Shown here one piece after another: positions 5,759 to 7,483 of a DNA stretch of 7,483 bases. Numbering within the stretch: position 1 is the first letter of the stretch; each line of letters starts with the position of its first letter. This DNA is from an uncultured Eubacteriales bacterium. Its GTDB lineage: Bacteria > Bacillota > Clostridia > Oscillospirales > Acutalibacteraceae. Under the pieces are notes generated by a model. It did not search any database, had not been told where the DNA came from, and worked only from the letters and a program-made list of their open reading frames with translations. The stretch is taken from assembly GCA_900319615.1 (NCBI GenBank), contig ONPE01000084.1, positions 1 through 7,483 of the forward strand, read 5' to 3'. Made by a program: the position numbers and the translations under genes.

Positions 5759-6385
5759 ATGGCAGAAAACATTTTTGTAGTAAATTTCAAGGTTGAGAGC
5801 GAAGCGTATCAGGCGCTTTCCGATCTCAAGCTCAATCCTATCAACGACAACTTCGCTGCTCCGCAGGCAGGCATCGTTGTCAAGCAGAACGGTCAGCCTG
5901 TAGTTAAGGACGGCTATGACACCGGCGCAGAGACCTGCGACGATTCTCTCATCGGCGGTCTTCTGGGCGCTGTTATCGGCATTGTAGGCGGCCCCATCGG
6001 CGTTCTGCTCGGCGGCAGCTACGGCGTTCTGGTAGGCGGCACGATCGACGCTTTCGACGAGCTCGACAACGCTTGCCTTATTGAAAACGTCTGCGAGAAG
6101 ATCGCGGATGAATCCACCTCTCTTGTCGCTCTGGTCGACGAGTCCGTTGCAGGTTCGTTTGAAGCCTTCTTTGAGAAGTACGATACAGCGGTAGGCTGCT
6201 TCGACGCTGCCGAGATCGCTGCCGAGATCGAAGCCGCTCAGGAACTGCAGAAGCAGATGGAGAAGGAAGCCCGCAAGCAGATGCGCGAGGCTAAGAAAGC
6301 CGACCGCAAGCAGAAGGTTGAAGAAAAGCGCGCCGAGATCAAAGCGAGCTTTGAAGGCTTCAAGGCAAAATTCCAGAAGGCATAA
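5759..6385 (+). CDS. DUF1269-like protein with glycine-zipper segment and coiled-coil tail
   Basis: A 208-residue protein in three parts. Residues 1-60 form a soluble domain of alternating beta/alpha character (IFVVNF, then VESEAYQALSDL), as in DUF1269 or general-stress-type proteins. Residues 64-95 are a Gly-rich hydrophobic stretch (GGLLGAVIGIVGGPIGVLLG and on) of glycine-zipper type, which could pack in or on a membrane. Residues 150-206 are Ala, Glu and Lys rich without helix breakers and should be a long charged helix or coiled coil. The middle (100-148) resembles the part of DUF1269 proteins in which Val/Leu-Val-Asp-Glu segments recur. Biochemical function is unknown. The gene has its own ribosome binding site and is closed by an intrinsic terminator. 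It lies 176 nt after the ABC1 kinase gene with no clear terminator between, so read-through from that operon is possible. The DUF1269 assignment is by overall pattern and is moderately sure. Confidence 0.75.
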   Translation: MAENIFVVNFKVESEAYQALSDLKLNPINDNFAAPQAGIVVKQNGQPVVKDGYDTGAETCDDSLIGGLLGAVIGIVGGPIGVLLGGSYGVLVGGTIDAFDELDNACLIENVCEKIADESTSLVALVDESVAGSFEAFFEKYDTAVGCFDAAEIAAEIEAAQELQKQMEKEARKQMREAKKADRKQKVEEKRAEIKASFEGFKAKFQKA

Positions 6386-6441
6386 GTTCTCATTATCCCG
6401 ATCCAAAATATCCCGGGCAGCCGCGTCATGACTGTCCCTAC

Positions 6442-6483
6442 CCCCGAAGGCAAGACCGAATCTGACCTTCGGGGATATTTTTT
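6442..6483 (+). terminator. Intrinsic terminator after the DUF1269-like gene
   Basis: A 9-bp perfect stem, CCCCGAAGG (6442-6450) with CCTTCGGGG (6466-6474), is followed by ATA and six T. It lies 57 nt past the stop codon and has the classic form for plus-strand termination. Confidence 0.85.
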
Positions 6484-6603
6484 CACGGCATCACCATGAA
6501 ACGTCTTTAACAGGATATCTGAAATGAAAGATCAATGGCGAATATCGTCATTTGTGATAATAAATCAATACCCTACAGATATAAAAATGCTGTTTATTGT
6601 ACA

Positions 6604-6632
6604 TTGACTGTATAAAACCGGCTTGATATAAT
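6604..6632 (+). promoter_or_regulatory. Near-consensus sigma-A promoter of the 40-residue peptide gene
   Basis: TTGACT (6604-6609, 5 of 6) and a perfect TATAAT (6627-6632) are separated by exactly 17 nt. This is among the best promoters in the window. Transcription should begin near 6639, leaving a leader of about 68 nt before the peptide ATG at 6707. Confidence 0.8.
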
Positions 6633-6662
6633 ATTGATAATATATAGAGGTCGAGGGTAGAA

Positions 6663-6691
6663 GCGGCGAATATCTTTTTTGAGAGCGTCGC
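6663..6691 (+). other. Hairpin in the leader of the peptide gene
   Basis: GCGGCG (6663-6668) can pair with CGTCGC (6686-6691), giving 6 bp with one G-U pair around a 17-nt loop containing six T. It ends only 3 nt before the ribosome binding site, so it could influence translation or transcript stability. The stem is short and may be chance. Confidence 0.35.
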
Positions 6692-6694
6692 ATT

Positions 6695-6700
6695 AGGAGG
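6695..6700 (+). promoter_or_regulatory. Ribosome binding site of the 40-residue peptide gene
   Basis: AGGAGG, followed by T, is a full match to the anti-Shine-Dalgarno core and lies 6 nt before ATG 6707. It is strong evidence that this short frame is translated. Confidence 0.8.
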
Positions 6701-6706
6701 TCAATC

Positions 6707-6829
6707 ATGAAGAAAGAGAAATACGAGCGCACGGAACTGGATATCATCAGATTTATGACGTCGGATGTTATCATGTTGAGCAATCCCCTGGAAGAGGATG
6801 ACGAATTACCGATCAGAGGCAATCAGTGA
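6707..6829 (+). CDS. Short 40-residue peptide, function unknown
   Basis: A 40-codon gene beginning MKKEKYERTE and ending ELPIRGNQ. Support is unusually good for its size: a near-consensus promoter at 6604-6632, a perfect AGGAGG ribosome binding site 6 nt upstream, and no competing gene. The peptide has a charged N-terminus, a central hydrophobic/amphipathic stretch (LDIIRFMTSDVIML, residues 11-24) and an acidic cluster (EEDDE, 29-33). It has no Cys and no signal peptide or membrane helix. The layout (a Glu-Leu-x-Ile-Ile-x-Phe run, then Asp-Val-Ile, then Ser) recalls short peptides of unknown role that I associate with Ruminococcus-like and related gut Clostridia; this recollection needs a database check. 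It stands alone, with no maturase, transporter or kinase gene next to it in the window, so a modified-peptide precursor or signalling role is only conjecture. Confidence 0.7.
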   Translation: MKKEKYERTELDIIRFMTSDVIMLSNPLEEDDELPIRGNQ

Positions 6830-6909
6830 CACTTTCTCTTTAATCAAGGAGCAGGTATTCGATCAATACAGATTATCTGTCTGCGTCATCGTAATTATCC
6901 TTTAAAATA

Positions 6910-6938
6910 TTTCCCTGCCGTATATAACCGCAGGGAAA
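6910..6938. terminator. Hairpin downstream of the peptide gene
   Basis: A perfect 9-bp stem, TTTCCCTGC (6910-6918) with GCAGGGAAA (6930-6938), encloses an 11-nt AT-rich loop. Neither side has a long run of T; on the minus strand it is followed by TATTTTAAA. It may be a weak terminator or a 3'-end stabilising structure about 80 nt after the peptide stop. Confidence 0.4.
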
Positions 6939-6966
6939 GACTTATCATCAGTGTTCAAAACAGTAA

Positions 6967-7013
6967 AAGACCGATAGGCAGCTCCCGTGATGGGTAAGCT
7001 GTTTATCGGTCTT
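6967..7013. terminator. Large, probably bidirectional terminator hairpin
   Basis: AAGACCGATA (6967-6976) pairs perfectly with TATCGGTCTT (7004-7013). Inside, CAGCT pairs with AGCTG and CCC with GGG, giving a long three-tiered hairpin. On the plus strand it is followed by GTTTATT, and on the minus strand the stem runs into TTTT before ACTG. It lies between convergent transcripts (peptide gene on plus, reductase on minus), as expected for a shared terminator. Confidence 0.65.
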
Positions 7014-7023
7014 GTTTATTCAA

Positions 7024-7072
7024 AAATGTCATTGCGAAGCCCTTGACACGCGTGTCGGAGCTGTGGCAATCT
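7024..7072. repeat. Imperfect inverted-repeat element with a 12-bp palindrome
   Basis: ATTGC (7031-7035) and GCAAT (7066-7070) form the outer arms, AGC and GCT (7038-7040 and 7060-7062) continue the pairing, and the centre is the perfect palindrome GACACGCGTGTC (7045-7056). The outer sequence TGTCATTGCGAAG...TGTGGCAATCTC has the form of a short dispersed repeat that I recall from many gut bacterial genomes. Only one copy is in the window, so the repeat status is partly from general knowledge. Confidence 0.5.
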
Positions 7073-7086
7073 CAACCGGTATATAA

Positions 7087-7190
7087 GGGTATAATACCCC
7101 GCGGCCTGTCGTGAAATTGCCCGAAGGGGTAGATTTATCCTCTTAGGCTGATACCCCGTCCGAGCAGAGCGAAGGGAAAGCGACCGGTGG
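7087..7190. other. Hairpin-prone region with mutually exclusive pairings
   Basis: GGGTATAATACCC (7087-7099) is a near-perfect palindrome. The GGGGTA at 7126-7131 can pair either with TACCCC at 7095-7100 or with TACCCC at 7152-7157, so two alternative stems compete. The hexamer ACCGGT occurs at both 7075-7080 and 7183-7188. The region lies in the likely 3' untranslated part of the reductase transcript, or may simply be degraded repeat DNA. Confidence 0.35.
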
Positions 7191-7277
7191 ATACTTTAGC
7201 GCTTGCATCGGAGAAGTTTATTCAATCGGGATAATCGCTGAGCTAATGGAAATGTTCTGTTGATCTATAGCTTGTTA

Positions 7278-7483
7278 TCAGGGCAAAAACTTACCGGACG
7301 CGCGGTAGATGCGATACCATTCGTTATGTGTCAGCTCGACCTTTGACGCCTCGCAGATATCTCTCAGGTGAGACGGGTTCATCGTGCCGGCGATCGCCTG
7401 CATTTTTGCCGGATGACGAAGTATCCATGCGATGGCGACCGCAGTTTTGGGAGCGCCGTATTTCTCGCCGATCTCACCGAGCA
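7278..7483 (-). CDS. Aldo/keto reductase, YdhF-like (C-terminal end, partial)
   Basis: This frame enters from the right edge and ends at the TGA at 7278-7280. The visible 67 residues begin LGEIGEKYGAPKTAVAIAWI and end with NEWYRIYRASGKFLP. The first part matches the helix of aldo/keto reductases in which the protein must be consistent with the next barrel strand and the NADPH site (A-x-AW-ILRHPAKMQAIAGTMNPSHL). The ending EWYRIYRASGKFLP is typical of the COG4989/YdhF branch. Such enzymes reduce aldehydes or ketones with NAD(P)H in the cytoplasm; the physiological substrate is not predictable. The catalytic Asp-Tyr-Lys-His residues lie outside the window. Family length is about 300 residues, so roughly three quarters is missing. 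It converges on the peptide gene, with a bidirectional hairpin between them. Confidence 0.88.
   Translation of the reverse strand, partial: LGEIGEKYGAPKTAVAIAWILRHPAKMQAIAGTMNPSHLRDICEASKVELTHNEWYRIYRASGKFLP

Larger units (their letters stand above)
6830..7277. other. Gene-free spacer between convergent genes
   Basis: These 448 nt separate the end of the peptide gene from the end of the convergent reductase gene. They hold the 13-nt palindrome ACAGATTATCTGT (6868-6880), two hairpins (6910-6938 and 6967-7013), an inverted-repeat element (7024-7072) and a hairpin-prone region (7087-7190). No open frame with a ribosome binding site was found on either strand, and no tRNA or known RNA family was recognised. 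Confidence 0.55.

Noticed and set aside
5741..6406. 221-codon minus-strand open frame
   Set aside because: It is antisense to the whole DUF1269-like gene, which has a ribosome binding site and a terminator; the antisense frame has neither.
6522..6605. 27-codon plus-strand frame beginning MKDQWRIS
   Set aside because: It has no ribosome binding site, and its end runs into the promoter of the peptide gene.
6565..6822. 85-codon minus-strand open frame over the peptide gene
   Set aside because: The plus-strand peptide gene has a near-consensus promoter and a perfect ribosome binding site, while this frame has neither and covers the promoter itself.
7024..7190. CRISPR array or tRNA
   Set aside because: There are no regularly spaced direct repeats with unique spacers, and no cloverleaf or T-loop sequence. 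The repeats are short inverted ones.

Overview
The window looks like chromosomal DNA from a gut- or rumen-type anaerobic Firmicute, probably Oscillospiraceae/Ruminococcus-like. This is an inference from several signs: strong AGGAGG-type ribosome binding sites, sigma-A-like promoters in AT-rich spacers, moderately GC-rich coding DNA, a short Asp-Val-Ile-type peptide gene, and family-level resemblance of the proteins. No marker gene is present to fix the taxon.

Layout. (1) 1-1981, minus: the 5' part of a nonribosomal peptide synthetase (NRPS) gene, an initiating adenylation domain, a carrier domain and the first ~120 residues of a condensation domain, running off the left edge. The adenylation domain is broken by what looks like an internal deletion of about 25-30 codons that also shifts the frame. 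(2) 1982-2354: spacer with a good promoter for the NRPS gene and a GC-rich hairpin. (3) 2355-3128, minus: DUF389 membrane protein. (4) 3129-3289: divergent promoter region. (5) 3290-5582, plus: two-gene operon with an 11-nt overlap, a DUF308/HdeD-like membrane protein and an ABC1/UbiB atypical kinase with two C-terminal membrane helices. (6) 5583-5758: spacer with a possible dispersed repeat. (7) 5759-6385, plus: DUF1269-like protein with a glycine-rich hydrophobic segment and a charged coiled-coil tail, closed by a clear terminator. (8) 6604-6829, plus: a near-consensus promoter, long leader, perfect ribosome binding site and a 40-residue peptide gene. (9) 6830-7277: hairpins and repeat-like DNA without genes. 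(10) 7278-7483, minus: C-terminal end of a YdhF-like aldo/keto reductase.

How the genes may work together. DUF389, DUF308, ABC1 kinase and DUF1269 proteins are all membrane-associated and poorly understood, and three of them lie in succession on the plus strand. A shared envelope, lipid or stress role is possible but is inference. The NRPS and the reductase appear to be separate units. The parts most worth a second look are the broken NRPS module, the strongly expressed-looking 40-residue peptide, and the repeat/hairpin DNA at 7024-7190.
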